A stretch of DNA of 64,000 nucleotides from Mycobacterium sp. IDR2000157661. Its GTDB lineage: Bacteria > Actinomycetota > Actinomycetes > Mycobacteriales > Mycobacteriaceae. Positions 35,713 through 45,376 of the stretch are shown here, piece after piece. Within the stretch, counting starts at the first letter, position 1. Every line of letters starts with the position of its first letter. Position numbers and translations under genes: made by a program. Location: NCBI RefSeq assembly GCF_022317005.1, contig NZ_CP081006.1:2232001-2296000 (forward strand). Reading direction: 5' to 3'. Below the pieces are notes generated by a model. It had not been told where the DNA came from and ran no database searches. It was given only the letters and a program-made list of their open reading frames with translations.

Positions 35713-36258
35713 GTGAGCACGCCGAGATCCCGCGCACAGTGGCTGCGCGGCGGGCTGGTCGGCGCTTGTTCGGCCGTCGTCACCGCCGGTGCTCACACGT
35801 CCGCCGGAGCCGATCTCCCCGGGGGCGCCGCGCTCACCCTGGCTCTGCTGGTCTGCGCCACCTTCGGCGCGGTGCTCGCGCGCATCCGGCTCGACGGCCG
35901 GTACGCGCGGATGTTCGGTGTGGTCGGGGCGCTGAGCCTGGCGCAGGTGCTGGGCCACCTGACATTCGTGATCGCGGGTGGCCACCACCACGCCGATCCG
36001 TTCGGGCTCACGGGTTCGATGATGGTCGCCCACGTGGCGGCCGCCCTCGCGCTCGGTGTCGCGATCTCGGCGGCCGAATACCTGTACGTCGTCTGCTCAT
36101 CGGTGCTGCACTGGCTGCGGGTGTTCGCCGCGCTCGTCATTCGACCGCAGTCGCGCAGCACCCGTTTCGTTCTCAGAACCGTAGTGGCCGAACCGGTTCT
36201 GCTGAATTCCGGGCTCGGCATGCGCGCCCCGCCGGGGCGGATCGCGACGGCGCGCTAG
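35713..36258 (+). CDS. Small integral membrane protein, unknown function
   Basis: This 181-residue protein has about four hydrophobic segments and a His-rich loop GGHHHADP near residue 92, which suggests metal contact. The 138 bases before the PepSY gene and the shared strand suggest a functional link. The GTG start has TAAGGT 7 bases upstream, the leaderless arrangement. I do not recognise a named family. Confidence 0.6.
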   Translation: MSTPRSRAQWLRGGLVGACSAVVTAGAHTSAGADLPGGAALTLALLVCATFGAVLARIRLDGRYARMFGVVGALSLAQVLGHLTFVIAGGHHHADPFGLTGSMMVAHVAAALALGVAISAAEYLYVVCSSVLHWLRVFAALVIRPQSRSTRFVLRTVVAEPVLLNSGLGMRAPPGRIATAR

Positions 36259-36396
36259 CCGTCTCATAGCTCATTGTCGGCGGTCTGCCAGGACCGTGGA
36301 CTGCTGCGTTCGGCAGCGACATGCGTACCTTCACATCAACTTCCGGCCCGCCGAGGTCAACCTCGCGAGCCGCCGGCTCCGAAAGCTCTCCGTGTC

Positions 36397-37815
36397 ATGA
36401 CAACGAAATACGATTCGTCGCCACCGCAACGGCCGGGCGGACTGCGCCCGCTGCTGTTGCGCCTGCACTTCTACGCGGGCGTGTTCATCGGCCCCTTCAT
36501 CCTGATCGCCGCCGTCACCGGCCTGCTGTATGCGCTGATTCCACAGATCGACAACGCGGTCTACCGGCACGAGCTCACCGTGGACCGGGTCGGCAAGCAG
36601 CGGCTGCCGTTGAGCGAACAACTCGTCGCGGTCCGAAGTGACCATCCCGAGGGGACGGTGGCGGCGATTCGTCCGCCGGATGAAGCCGACCAGACGACCC
36701 AGGTCCGACTCGCGGTCGACGACGTCCCGCCCGACTACGCGCGGACCGTGTTCGTCGACCCTTACACCGGCGAAGTCCGTGGCGCACTGACCACCTACGG
36801 GCAGTGGATGCCGCTGCGCGCATGGTTCGACGAACTGCACCGCAACCTGCATCTCGGAGCGGCGGGTCGCCATTACAGTGAGCTGGCGGCCAGTTGGTTG
36901 TGGGTCGTCGCGCTGGCGGGACTGCCCTTGTGGTACCTGCATCGTCGCGACAGGAGAAAGCTGCGGCGCATCGCGCTGCCGGACCGGGCCAAGAGGGGCC
37001 GCCGGCGCACCCTGTCCTGGCACGGTGCGGTGGGCGTATGGACCGTCGTTGCGCTGCTCGGTCTGTCGGTCACCGGCATCACCTGGTCGCGGTACGGCGG
37101 GGACACCGTGAACATGCTGCAGGAGCGGCTGAACACCGCGGCGCCTTCGGTGAACACGACGCTGGCCCAAGGCGCCGTCGATCAACCGGTCCGCGGCCAT
37201 GTCCACGGCGGCAGCACCGGAAACGGTGGTGCTGACGTTTCACTCACAGGCGTGGACACGGCGCTGCGCACCGCCGTCGACGCGGGTCTGCGCGGTCCGA
37301 TGTGGATGACCCCGCCCGCTGAGCCCGGCCGGGCTTGGGAGGTCGCCGAGAACAAGCGCGACTGGCCCACCCGGCGCGACGCGATCTCCGTGGACCCCGA
37401 CACCGGCGCGATCACCCACCGGGTGGACTTCGCCGAGTGGCCGTCGCTGGCCAAGCTCACCGATTGGGCCATCGACGCGCACATGGGTGTGCTGTTCGGC
37501 CTCCCGAACCAAATTCTCTTGGCGCTCATCGCAATCGGTCTGATCACCGTCGTGGTGCGGGGCTACGTCATGTGGTGGCAACGGCGGCCGACGCGGGGAT
37601 CGGCGTGGGCAGTGGGACGGCCGCCCGTGCGGGGCAGCATCGGCAGTCTGCATCCCGCGGCCATCACGCTGGTGCTCGTCGCCGCGGTGGCGATCGGCTG
37701 GGCGCTGCCGCTGCTCGGCCTGAGCCTGGCCGTGTTCGTCGTCGTGGACCTCGTCGTCGGCGCCACCAAGCGACGCGGAGCCGATGCCCCAGACCAGGAG
37801 AGCGCCACTGTCTAG
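36397..37815 (+). CDS. PepSY-associated transmembrane protein
   Basis: This 472-residue protein of the PepSY_TM/PiuB type has four predicted membrane helices: residues 22-46, 163-185, about 215-235, and C-terminal segments near 365-390 and 420-455. Two PepSY-like soluble regions contain YTGEVRG and DPDTGAITHRVDF. Such proteins are linked to iron or siderophore reduction in other bacteria, which I infer only weakly here. The conserved helix motif HFYAGVFIGPFIL is present. ATG 36397 is chosen because the upstream in-frame extension is not family-like. Confidence 0.82.
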   Translation: MTTKYDSSPPQRPGGLRPLLLRLHFYAGVFIGPFILIAAVTGLLYALIPQIDNAVYRHELTVDRVGKQRLPLSEQLVAVRSDHPEGTVAAIRPPDEADQTTQVRLAVDDVPPDYARTVFVDPYTGEVRGALTTYGQWMPLRAWFDELHRNLHLGAAGRHYSELAASWLWVVALAGLPLWYLHRRDRRKLRRIALPDRAKRGRRRTLSWHGAVGVWTVVALLGLSVTGITWSRYGGDTVNMLQERLNTAAPSVNTTLAQGAVDQPVRGHVHGGSTGNGGADVSLTGVDTALRTAVDAGLRGPMWMTPPAEPGRAWEVAENKRDWPTRRDAISVDPDTGAITHRVDFAEWPSLAKLTDWAIDAHMGVLFGLPNQILLALIAIGLITVVVRGYVMWWQRRPTRGSAWAVGRPPVRGSIGSLHPAAITLVLVAAVAIGWALPLLGLSLAVFVVVDLVVGATKRRGADAPDQESATV

Positions 37816-37874
37816 CAGAGCGAAGGTGGTCGGATCGGAACCCGCGACGCTGCTCCGCGTGGGTTGCCGCCTGG

Positions 37875-39839
37875 CTACACAGCGGAGGCGGACCCGACTG
37901 GGACCGGCACACCATTGACCGTGAACCCGGTTGCGCTGTAGGTACCCGACGGTGCGTTCGTGTAGAACGGCAACGGGTACGTCGGAATCGGTTGCCAGAT
38001 AGCGATGTTACGGAATTCGATATCCCTCAGCGTGCCGCCATCGGTGTAGAGGCCAACGTTCGTGTACGACGAGGCCGGCGTGTTGACGATGTTGAGATTC
38101 TCGATCGTCACGTTGGACACCGTTGTTGTGGGATTCTGCGCTACGACGGCAACTGCACCGAGTGGAAGTCCGCCGCTGTTGGTGTTGGTGAGTGTGCCGC
38201 CGTTGACGGTGACGTCGTTGACGCCCTGTGTATAGAACGGGGCGGGCTGAGAACCGATCCATACTCCAGAAAGGGCGGTGTTCGAGACGTCGATGTTGTT
38301 GAAGGTGATTCGCTCGCCACCGGTCACCACCAGGCCGCGCTGCCCTGCACCGTCGACAACCGGGTTGTTGACGACGATGTCGTGCACCGTTCCCAGCGCT
38401 GGGTATTGGTACGACACGATGGCGATGGCGTCGTCGCCGGTCCGCAATGTCGTCACGTCGTTGAGCACCCCGTTGTAGGAGCCGTTGGTGATCTGCACCC
38501 CGTCGGCCGCGGTGTCCTGCACGGTGACTCGTTCCAGGAGGAAATTGCTTGCCCCGGTGATGTACACGCCGGCGGAGGCCCCACCTGTGATCGTGACATC
38601 CCTGATCACGTTCCCGTCGCCGCCGAACACCAGACGAGTCTGGTTGGTGCCGTCGACTCGAGTCTGCCCCGTTGGTGCACTGAGGTTGACGTTCTCCAAC
38701 GTGACATTGTCGGCCTGGATGACCACCGCAGCCGCGTCGGAGTTGGTGGAGTACAGCGTTGCACCGTTGCCGTTGATGACCACGTCCGACTGCCGGATGT
38801 AGAGATTGTCGCTGTAGTAGTACGTGCGCTGCTCCAACGTCAGGGTGTCACCCGGACTCAGTGCGTTGAACGCTGCCTGCAGCGCCGCGGTGTCATCCAC
38901 TACCACCGCGGTGGGTTCAGCCAGTACGGCCGAAACGTCGGTGAGACTGGAGGTTTGCGCCAAGGGCGTCGGAGCCTGTTGCTGAGCCGTCCGCTCAGCT
39001 TCGCGCCGCATCCATTGCACGGACAACAGCGCTGCTGTGGACGCCGGTGACGAGGGGATGGGATGGGTTGCGTTCGGGTTGTTGTTGTACACGTTCCACT
39101 GGCCCGGCGCCATGGTGAGGGGAACGTTCGGCTGAGCTTCCGCCATCTCGGGCGGGGCGACCGACTGCGGCGCTTCCAGCGACTCGGCGTTCACCAGGTC
39201 GACGGTCGTGCTCGGCGCTTGAACAGGTGTCACCGCGGTCTCGGGTACGGCGCTCGCAGTAGCGTGGTCGGGCTCCGGCCGCTTCACAGCGTTCGCATCG
39301 GAAACCGGCCGAGAAGTCGAAGATGGTGCCGCTTGCTGCAATTCATGACTTGTGTCGCTCGAACTGTTCGGGATTTCGCTCGCGGCCCGCTGCGGTGTGC
39401 CAAGAGGGGAAGCGGCGGGCGCTGGTGCGGAGCTCTGCGCAGTCGGGGACTTCTCGGTGTCTCGGTCCGTGTCGGTCGTTGATGTGTTGTCCCGTTCGGT
39501 TCGTTGTGGTGACCGATCGTGGCGTGGCGTGTTGGGGCTACCGCCGGTAGCAGCCCGCTTTCGACTGTTCTGATCGTCAGCACCGGTGGGCTTGCCGGCA
39601 TTCGTCGAAGCGCCCTGCGAGTCGCTAGGACCAGAGTTGCCGTTGTTGGCGGACGGTCCTGCGGAATTTCCTCCCCTCGAGGCGCCGCCACCCTGGCCTG
39701 ACTCGGACGACGAGCCGCCGGCCGATGACGGCTTTCCACTGCTGTCATCTGCCCAGGCGACTCCGTTACCGAACGCCAATCCGATGCCGAGTGCCACGGC
39801 CAGGGCGCCCACTCGGCCGATATACAGGGAGTAATTCAC
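37875..39839 (-). CDS. Secreted right-handed beta-helix (pectate-lyase-like) protein
   Basis: This 654-residue protein begins VNYSLYIGRVGALAVALGIG with a signal peptide ending near WADD. I have seen this N-terminus on several large mycobacterial exported proteins. Residues about 35-300 are low-complexity, Ser/Gly/Pro/Thr-rich. From about 315 to the end there is a beta-helix of repeated strands (VVINGNGATLY, NVTLENVNLSAP, NVIRDVTITGG). This fold is common in polysaccharide-active or adhesin proteins. G+C is lower than in neighbours. AGAGGA lies six bases before the GTG. A roughly 250-base structured leader precedes it. Confidence 0.8.
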   Translation of the reverse strand: MNYSLYIGRVGALAVALGIGLAFGNGVAWADDSSGKPSSAGGSSSESGQGGGASRGGNSAGPSANNGNSGPSDSQGASTNAGKPTGADDQNSRKRAATGGSPNTPRHDRSPQRTERDNTSTTDTDRDTEKSPTAQSSAPAPAASPLGTPQRAASEIPNSSSDTSHELQQAAPSSTSRPVSDANAVKRPEPDHATASAVPETAVTPVQAPSTTVDLVNAESLEAPQSVAPPEMAEAQPNVPLTMAPGQWNVYNNNPNATHPIPSSPASTAALLSVQWMRREAERTAQQQAPTPLAQTSSLTDVSAVLAEPTAVVVDDTAALQAAFNALSPGDTLTLEQRTYYYSDNLYIRQSDVVINGNGATLYSTNSDAAAVVIQADNVTLENVNLSAPTGQTRVDGTNQTRLVFGGDGNVIRDVTITGGASAGVYITGASNFLLERVTVQDTAADGVQITNGSYNGVLNDVTTLRTGDDAIAIVSYQYPALGTVHDIVVNNPVVDGAGQRGLVVTGGERITFNNIDVSNTALSGVWIGSQPAPFYTQGVNDVTVNGGTLTNTNSGGLPLGAVAVVAQNPTTTVSNVTIENLNIVNTPASSYTNVGLYTDGGTLRDIEFRNIAIWQPIPTYPLPFYTNAPSGTYSATGFTVNGVPVPVGSASAV

Positions 39840-40090
39840 AGTAGTTCCTCTCCGAAGCGGAAAATGTTCACCCCGCCGGCGCTCACCGCTGGCGGCTTGA
39901 CCCAATGAACGTCATGCCGACCGCCTGACTCGCCAGATATGAATCGGACCCCGAGTCCGCGAGATAAAGAGTTAGCGACCGCCACTTCCTTACCTTTGCC
40001 ACCTGAGGGGTAGCTCAAACGCCCGTCGTGACAATTTGCCGCTCTCACTGGGCGTATCGAGCATAAGCTAGGCAGCCGGAACGATTGCCG
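39840..40090 (-). promoter_or_regulatory. Long structured leader upstream of beta-helix gene
   Basis: This region contains no credible gene. On the minus strand it carries CAGGTGGCAAAGGTAAGGA, GAAGTGGCGGTCGCTAACTC, then a hairpin CGGAC-TCGGG-GTCCG, and a G+C-rich stem CCGCC...GGCGG about 45 bases before the start codon. The density of stems and purine-rich single-stranded blocks suggests a cis-acting RNA. I could not match it to a known riboswitch class. The further 200 bases to 40288 hold A+T-richer sequence and presumably the divergent promoters. Confidence 0.4.
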
Positions 40091-40288
40091 GTTGGCCGAT
40101 GAGATAGCTGAAGTGTCTATCACTTATTTGCCATAACGATCCGCCGAAGCCATTCTGGCTGCTCAGCTCATTCGCTTAGTGGCTTTACCTAGTTCGTTGG
40201 GAGCCGTCCGGACGTGATCGATTTCTCGATGGGTGTCCGCCTCGGCGGTGATAGGCGCGTCGAACCGGATGTTGCATGATGGGTCACG

Positions 40289-41086
40289 ATGTCTGCTCCC
40301 CAAATCTCTCGATTCGTTGCCATCGGCGACAGCCAGACCGAAGGTCTATGGGACGGCGACGATTCGGTCGGAATCGTCGGATACGCGGACCGGCTGGCCC
40401 AAACGATCAATCGACAGCAACCCGGGTTGCTTTACGCCAACCTTGCGGTGCGCGGGGCGATGATCCACGATGTGCTTGCCGGACAGCTAGATCATGCTCT
40501 GTCCATGGAGCCGGATCTGATCTGTGCATGTGCGGGCATGAATGATGTGCTCTGGCCGGGACGATCGTTTGATCAGGCCCTGCTTGCGGTGGACTACATG
40601 TACGAACGCCTCGCCGGTACTCCGGCGCTCGTTCTCACGACCACCTTCCCGGACATCAGGGATCGGTTCCCGACTGCGCGGATACAGAGTCGGCGAGTCG
40701 CGCGACTGAATGCGCATATCCGTGCGGCAGCGCGACGCTACGGATTTGCCTTGGTCGAACTGGACACCGCGCCGTCGATGCGGCTGCCGGACACCTGGAG
40801 TCCTGATCGCATGCACGGTTCGCCGACGGGACACGCCCGCTTCGCCGCGGCGGCGGCCGAGGCGCTCGGCCTGCCCGGAAGCAACCATGACTGGGCGCAC
40901 GCCGATCAGGGCGTCGACGAGCACGTCTTCGGCACCGCACCGCTGACACAACTGTTCCTGGGTCATCTGGTCCTTGTGCCGGCACTGACGGTCGCGGGAC
41001 CGGTGTGGCGGATGATGCGCGGTCGTCCCATCAGAGCCGCTCAGCCGAGGCCCAAACATTCGAAACTGGGCCCGGTCAACGCATGA
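40289..41086 (+). CDS. SGNH/GDSL hydrolase
   Basis: This 265-residue protein has the SGNH blocks: GDSQTEG with nucleophile S15, the Gly in NLAVRGA, N85 in GMNDV, and D173/H176 in DRMHG. It should be an esterase or deacetylase. No signal peptide is visible, though a hydrophobic stretch near residue 215-232 may associate with membrane. It precedes the GlfT2-like pair on the same strand by 93 bases and may act on the same glycan or lipid. Confidence 0.82.
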   Translation: MSAPQISRFVAIGDSQTEGLWDGDDSVGIVGYADRLAQTINRQQPGLLYANLAVRGAMIHDVLAGQLDHALSMEPDLICACAGMNDVLWPGRSFDQALLAVDYMYERLAGTPALVLTTTFPDIRDRFPTARIQSRRVARLNAHIRAAARRYGFALVELDTAPSMRLPDTWSPDRMHGSPTGHARFAAAAAEALGLPGSNHDWAHADQGVDEHVFGTAPLTQLFLGHLVLVPALTVAGPVWRMMRGRPIRAAQPRPKHSKLGPVNA

Positions 41087-41179
41087 CGCATCCTTGCATC
41101 TGAGGACAGCCAACGCACTGTGCGCAGGAAGTAGCAAGGTGGGCCTTCGCTGCTACCCTGCACTGCAGATCATCAGCAG

Positions 41180-43117
41180 ATGCGGCACCGCTTCAGGGGC
41201 AACCGCACGAGCGACGTGTGCGAGGAGGCGATCGAAGTAGGCCAGGTCAGCGGGTGGTCGCTACAAGAGGCGCTGAGCGACCACCCGGCGCCCGATGAGC
41301 TGGTGGTCGCGCGCGGACTCTTCGCTGCCCCGGGTCCGCGGGTGAGCGATGATCTGTACAGCAAGGTCACCAGCGGTCGAGTGCAACGTGAACGTCACTC
41401 CGTAGTCCTCGAGAAGGGCGCTGCGCTCAGCACGAACACATACTTCGGCTTGCTGCCAGCCAGCTACTTCCAGCGATGGACCGAGGTCACCGAGGTCCGG
41501 CTGAAACTGTCCCACCAGGCAGTCGGCCAAGGACGAATCTCCCTGTGCGCCTCCGATTTTCAGGGGAATGACCGCACCTTGGACAGTGTCCGCGTCGAGG
41601 GCTCCGGAACGGTGGTGATGGCTGCGCCTCTGGATGCCTTCCTTGACGGCGGCTCGCTCTGGATGACATGTGAAGCTCCCAATGGTTCGCTGACCGTGCA
41701 GGACATGGCGTGGACAACGTTCGCGCCACCGAGGATTCGATCGGCCGCCCTGGTCATCTGCACGTTCAACCGGCCTCAAGAGGTGATCGCGACGTTGGGC
41801 ACCGTGGCCTCCGATGCCGATGTCCTCGCCGGCGTCGATGCGGTGTACATCATCGATCAGGGAGATGACCCGGTCGCTGACGTACCGGCTTTCGAGGAGA
41901 TCGCCGGCGTGCTCGGGGCTAAATGCATTTACCTGCGGCAACGCAACCTCGGTGGGAGCGGCGGCTTCACCCGTGGCCTCTTTGAGGTCTCGCGCATCGC
42001 CGATCACGCCAACGTCATCCTGATGGACGACGACATCATCTGTGAACCGGAAACTGTTCTTCGTCTCAACGCCTTCGCGAATCTGACGCCTAAACCGTGC
42101 GTCGTCGGAGCCCAGATGCTGTTCACGAACAATCCGCGGTACCTCCTTGCCGGGGCCGAGATGGCTGACTTAGCCACCTTGCGCCCGGGGCGCTGGGGGG
42201 TACATGGGTTGAACCGGGCTGACGTGGTCGAGCACCGCCAAAATCGGCGGGTCGATGGCACTTATACGGGTTGGTGGACGTGTCTCATCCCCGCTGAACT
42301 GATGGCAGCGGCGGGCCTGCCGCTGCCTTTCTTCATCAAGTGGGACGACGTCGAGTACTGCCTACGGGCGCTCAAGGCGGGCTTCCCGATCGTAACGCTG
42401 CCGAATGCCGGTGTGTGGCACGCTGATTTCCACAGGAAAGACGGCGATGACTGGGTTCGCTATTTCGACATCCGGAACGCTTTGATCACCGCATCGCTGC
42501 ACGACCGCGTCGACACCACCGCCACATATAAGACCCTCCGGCGGGAGATTGCGAAGTTTTTGGTGTCGATGCAGTACGGGGCGGCGCACACGGTTATCCG
42601 TGCAGTTGAGGATTTTCTGGATGGTCCCCCGATATTGGAGGACGGGGGTGTCGGGGTGATGGCTCGCATCGGCGCCGAACGCGCCCGATACCCAGAAACG
42701 GTCCTGCATCGAGCGGTGCAGATACAGGAACTGACCGCATCGGCGAATCCGAGCACGAAGCCGACTGACCACCGGAAGACGCGACTCACGTTCCTGATGG
42801 TCAAGCGGTTGATCTCTCACTTCAGCGGGCGGCTCATCTCCGGACCGGTCACCATCCCCGCCAGTGATGCGACATGGTGGCATGTGTCGCGGTTCAATCA
42901 TGCGGTCGTCACCGATGCCTCGCAGGCGGGCGTACGAATCCGCAGATACGACAGGAGATCTCTGGTCCGGTTGTCTGGTCGAGCGCTTCGCGCACTTCGA
43001 CGCTTCCGTGCGCAGGCGTCCTCAGCGCAGGCCGACTACCGCAGAGCGGTTGATCGGCTGAGTGGGCGGGATCACTGGGAGACAGTGTTCACCGATGGTG
43101 GTGTAGATGAGCGGTGA
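41180..43117 (+). CDS. GlfT2-like galactofuranosyltransferase paralogue 1
   Basis: This 645-residue protein has the full GlfT2 architecture: an N-terminal beta-domain (TYFGLLPASYFQRW near 87-100), a GT2/GT-A domain with TFNR at 195, the DxD-type metal motif MDDDI (D283-D285), WDD (388-390) as catalytic-base region, H414, and the C-terminal helical domain. M. tuberculosis GlfT2 (Rv3808c) polymerises cell-wall galactan. This copy is divergent and lies outside the usual aftA/glfT2 locus, so it probably makes another galactofuranose-containing glycan. The start is uncertain: GTG 41216 and later codons would also fit. Confidence 0.82.
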   Translation: MRHRFRGNRTSDVCEEAIEVGQVSGWSLQEALSDHPAPDELVVARGLFAAPGPRVSDDLYSKVTSGRVQRERHSVVLEKGAALSTNTYFGLLPASYFQRWTEVTEVRLKLSHQAVGQGRISLCASDFQGNDRTLDSVRVEGSGTVVMAAPLDAFLDGGSLWMTCEAPNGSLTVQDMAWTTFAPPRIRSAALVICTFNRPQEVIATLGTVASDADVLAGVDAVYIIDQGDDPVADVPAFEEIAGVLGAKCIYLRQRNLGGSGGFTRGLFEVSRIADHANVILMDDDIICEPETVLRLNAFANLTPKPCVVGAQMLFTNNPRYLLAGAEMADLATLRPGRWGVHGLNRADVVEHRQNRRVDGTYTGWWTCLIPAELMAAAGLPLPFFIKWDDVEYCLRALKAGFPIVTLPNAGVWHADFHRKDGDDWVRYFDIRNALITASLHDRVDTTATYKTLRREIAKFLVSMQYGAAHTVIRAVEDFLDGPPILEDGGVGVMARIGAERARYPETVLHRAVQIQELTASANPSTKPTDHRKTRLTFLMVKRLISHFSGRLISGPVTIPASDATWWHVSRFNHAVVTDASQAGVRIRRYDRRSLVRLSGRALRALRRFRAQASSAQADYRRAVDRLSGRDHWETVFTDGGVDER

Positions 43118-43141
43118 TCCGACTTCGAACGTGAGCGCGAC

Positions 43142-44977
43142 GTGACGCAATCGGCCGACCGGCTCATTGTGTCTCGCGGCCTCTTCGAGGGCCCGAACTT
43201 TCGAGTGCCGAGTGAGTTGTACACGCGTGGCATGCGCGGCCGGTGTCGCACGGAACGGCACATGCTCCATCTCGGACACGGCGCAGCAGCCAACACCGAT
43301 ACGTACTTTGGCCGGTTTCCGGCGAGTTACTTTCAACGCTGGACCACTGCTACCTCGGTGGAAATGAGATTGACGTTCGACGCCGAAGGCCCCGCGCTGC
43401 TGCTGCTTCGTGGCTCGGACTCCGGTGGTGCCAATCGGATAATCGCGAGCAGTGAGGTCACAGGAACCGGCACCACGACCATGTCGGTCCAACTCGACTC
43501 ATTCGTCGATGGTGGTGCGTTGTGGATGGAGTTCCATGCCGTCGGTGGGCGGCTCACCATCAGCGACATGGCTTGGACGGTCGCTGCTCCACCTGCCATT
43601 CGTTCAGCGGCGATCGCCATCTGCACCTTCAACCGAGCGGATGAGTGCGAAGCGACACTTTCGACGATCGCCTCGGACCGCAGTCTGTGCGAGATGATTG
43701 AAGCGATATACGTGACGGACCAGGGTCGGGGGTCGACGGGCACCGAGTCACCGTTCCAGTCCGTTGCGACGACTCTGGGCGAGAAGCTGATCTATCTACG
43801 TCAGCCGAACCTCGGTGGCGCAGGCGGATTCTCACGCGGTCTGTATGAAGCGCTGAAGAGCAACGACAGCATCAATGTGATCTTGATGGACGATGACATC
43901 ATGTGCGAGCCGGAAAGCTTGTTGCGGCTCAACGCCTTTGCGAACCTAACTCGCGACCCCATGATCGTCGGATCGCAGATGCTGTTCTTGAGGAACCCGC
44001 GACGTCTGTACCGCAGCGCAGAGAGCACGGACCTACCGCGACTCAGCGGCGCCGTGCATGTGCCGAATGGCCTGTTCGACGTCGACATGGTGAAGCGACG
44101 CCAGCACAAGAGAGTCGACGCGCAGTACAACGCGTGGTGGTCGTGCTTGATACCGGCTGAGGTCGTGAAGACCATCGGATTGCCGTTACCCCTGTTCCTT
44201 ACCTGGGATGACATCGAATACGGTCTACGAGCGGCCGCCGCCAATTACTTCACCGTCACACTGCCCAATGCCGGCGTATGGCATGCCGAATTCCATTGGA
44301 AGGATCGCGATAACTTCGCCGGCTACTTCGGTGTGCGGAACGCGCTGATAACACACGCACTCCACCGTCCGTTCAATTCTCGCGCAACCACCAGGTGGCT
44401 GACTCGGGAGATCGCCGAATGCCTGGCTTCAATGAAGTACGGCCGCGCGTACCTGATGGTTCGCGGCATCGAGGACTTCCTGGCCGGCCCTTCGACGCTT
44501 GACGATGGGGGCGCTCAGGTCTCGCTGAAGATCAGAGAGGAGTGGTCTGCTTTTTCCGAGACCAAGGCGTACCCCGCCGCCGACGTTTCTCAACTTACCG
44601 GTACGGCGCCCCCGATCAGGCCGATGCCCCGCCAAGTAAATCTGTATCGGCTCAAGACGATGCTGGTGGTGCGGCTGTTCCAACAGTGGTTCGGGCTGAC
44701 GACCCCTGGGCCGGTGGCGATTCCCGCGGTCGACAATCAATGGTGGCACGTATCCCGATTCGACTATGCCATCGTGACCGACTCTTCTCAGGGTGGTGTC
44801 CGAATTCGGCGACGGGACGCGCGGAAGCTTCGCGAACTGTCCTGGCGCGCCGTCAAAGCGCTTCGTCGCTTCCGCACCGAGGCCACGGCGGTACAGCAGC
44901 GCTATATCTCGGCTCTCCCGACGCTTGCCGGCCTGGACAATTGGGAAAGGCTATTCGCCGACGCACCGCAGGAGTGA
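43142..44977 (+). CDS. GlfT2-like galactofuranosyltransferase paralogue 2
   Basis: This 611-residue protein is a tandem paralogue of the preceding gene, 24 bases downstream. It has the same domains: TYFGRFPASYFQRW near 54-67, TFNR near 162, MDDDI (D250-D252), WDD (355-357) and H381. The copies share most motifs but have diverged broadly, implying an old duplication and perhaps alternating linkage specificities. It starts with GTG. Like its partner it has lower G+C than the flanking genes. Confidence 0.82.
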   Translation: MTQSADRLIVSRGLFEGPNFRVPSELYTRGMRGRCRTERHMLHLGHGAAANTDTYFGRFPASYFQRWTTATSVEMRLTFDAEGPALLLLRGSDSGGANRIIASSEVTGTGTTTMSVQLDSFVDGGALWMEFHAVGGRLTISDMAWTVAAPPAIRSAAIAICTFNRADECEATLSTIASDRSLCEMIEAIYVTDQGRGSTGTESPFQSVATTLGEKLIYLRQPNLGGAGGFSRGLYEALKSNDSINVILMDDDIMCEPESLLRLNAFANLTRDPMIVGSQMLFLRNPRRLYRSAESTDLPRLSGAVHVPNGLFDVDMVKRRQHKRVDAQYNAWWSCLIPAEVVKTIGLPLPLFLTWDDIEYGLRAAAANYFTVTLPNAGVWHAEFHWKDRDNFAGYFGVRNALITHALHRPFNSRATTRWLTREIAECLASMKYGRAYLMVRGIEDFLAGPSTLDDGGAQVSLKIREEWSAFSETKAYPAADVSQLTGTAPPIRPMPRQVNLYRLKTMLVVRLFQQWFGLTTPGPVAIPAVDNQWWHVSRFDYAIVTDSSQGGVRIRRRDARKLRELSWRAVKALRRFRTEATAVQQRYISALPTLAGLDNWERLFADAPQE

Positions 44978-45145
44978 CAGGGGCGTTAGCTGATCATCAT
45001 CGGCGACACATGCCGGGTCTCAATCCCTTCACGGATCGGCCTGCCGATGGGCACGTCCAATAGTGCGTTATGGTAAGAATCGGCTGACACCGTCACGTGC
45101 GGGTTCGGAATATTGGGCGTTGGTCCTTCGAGGAGGGTGGCCTCT

Positions 45146-45364
45146 GTGTCGGAGTCGGACTCTTTGAGAAAAGACGCGGTGGCAAGGGCGAACGACCGGA
45201 TGGAGCATGCGGTCAACTGCCGCTGCAGGATCTGTCTCAGCTTTCGTGTCGAGCCTCGCCCAGGCCCGAACGTCGCCCTACTCATTGCGGTCCTCGTGAG
45301 CTTGATTCTCCTGGTCTTGTACTTGGCATGGCCGGTCTTCGACGACCTCGGCATGCTGCATTGA
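45146..45364 (+). CDS. Small single-pass membrane protein with CRCRIC motif
   Basis: This 72-residue protein has a polar N-terminus, NCRCRICLSF (three Cys in a short span) near residue 24, and one C-terminal transmembrane helix (NVALLIAVLVSLILLVLYLA). GGAGGG lies nine bases before GTG 45146. The Cys cluster could bind metal or lipid. I do not recognise a family. It converges on the DUF5313 gene with a 12-base gap. Confidence 0.6.
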   Translation: MSESDSLRKDAVARANDRMEHAVNCRCRICLSFRVEPRPGPNVALLIAVLVSLILLVLYLAWPVFDDLGMLH

Positions 45365-45376
45365 CCTGAGGCGCGG

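Noticed and set aside
36397..37815. Assignment of the PepSY protein to siderophore uptake.
   Set aside because: No siderophore, TonB-type or iron-box sequence is nearby; the family link to iron reduction is too general.
39836..40123. A 95-codon frame upstream of the beta-helix gene.
   Set aside because: It overlaps the start of the beta-helix gene and has no family resemblance. The region has stem-forming sequence that looks more like a leader RNA.
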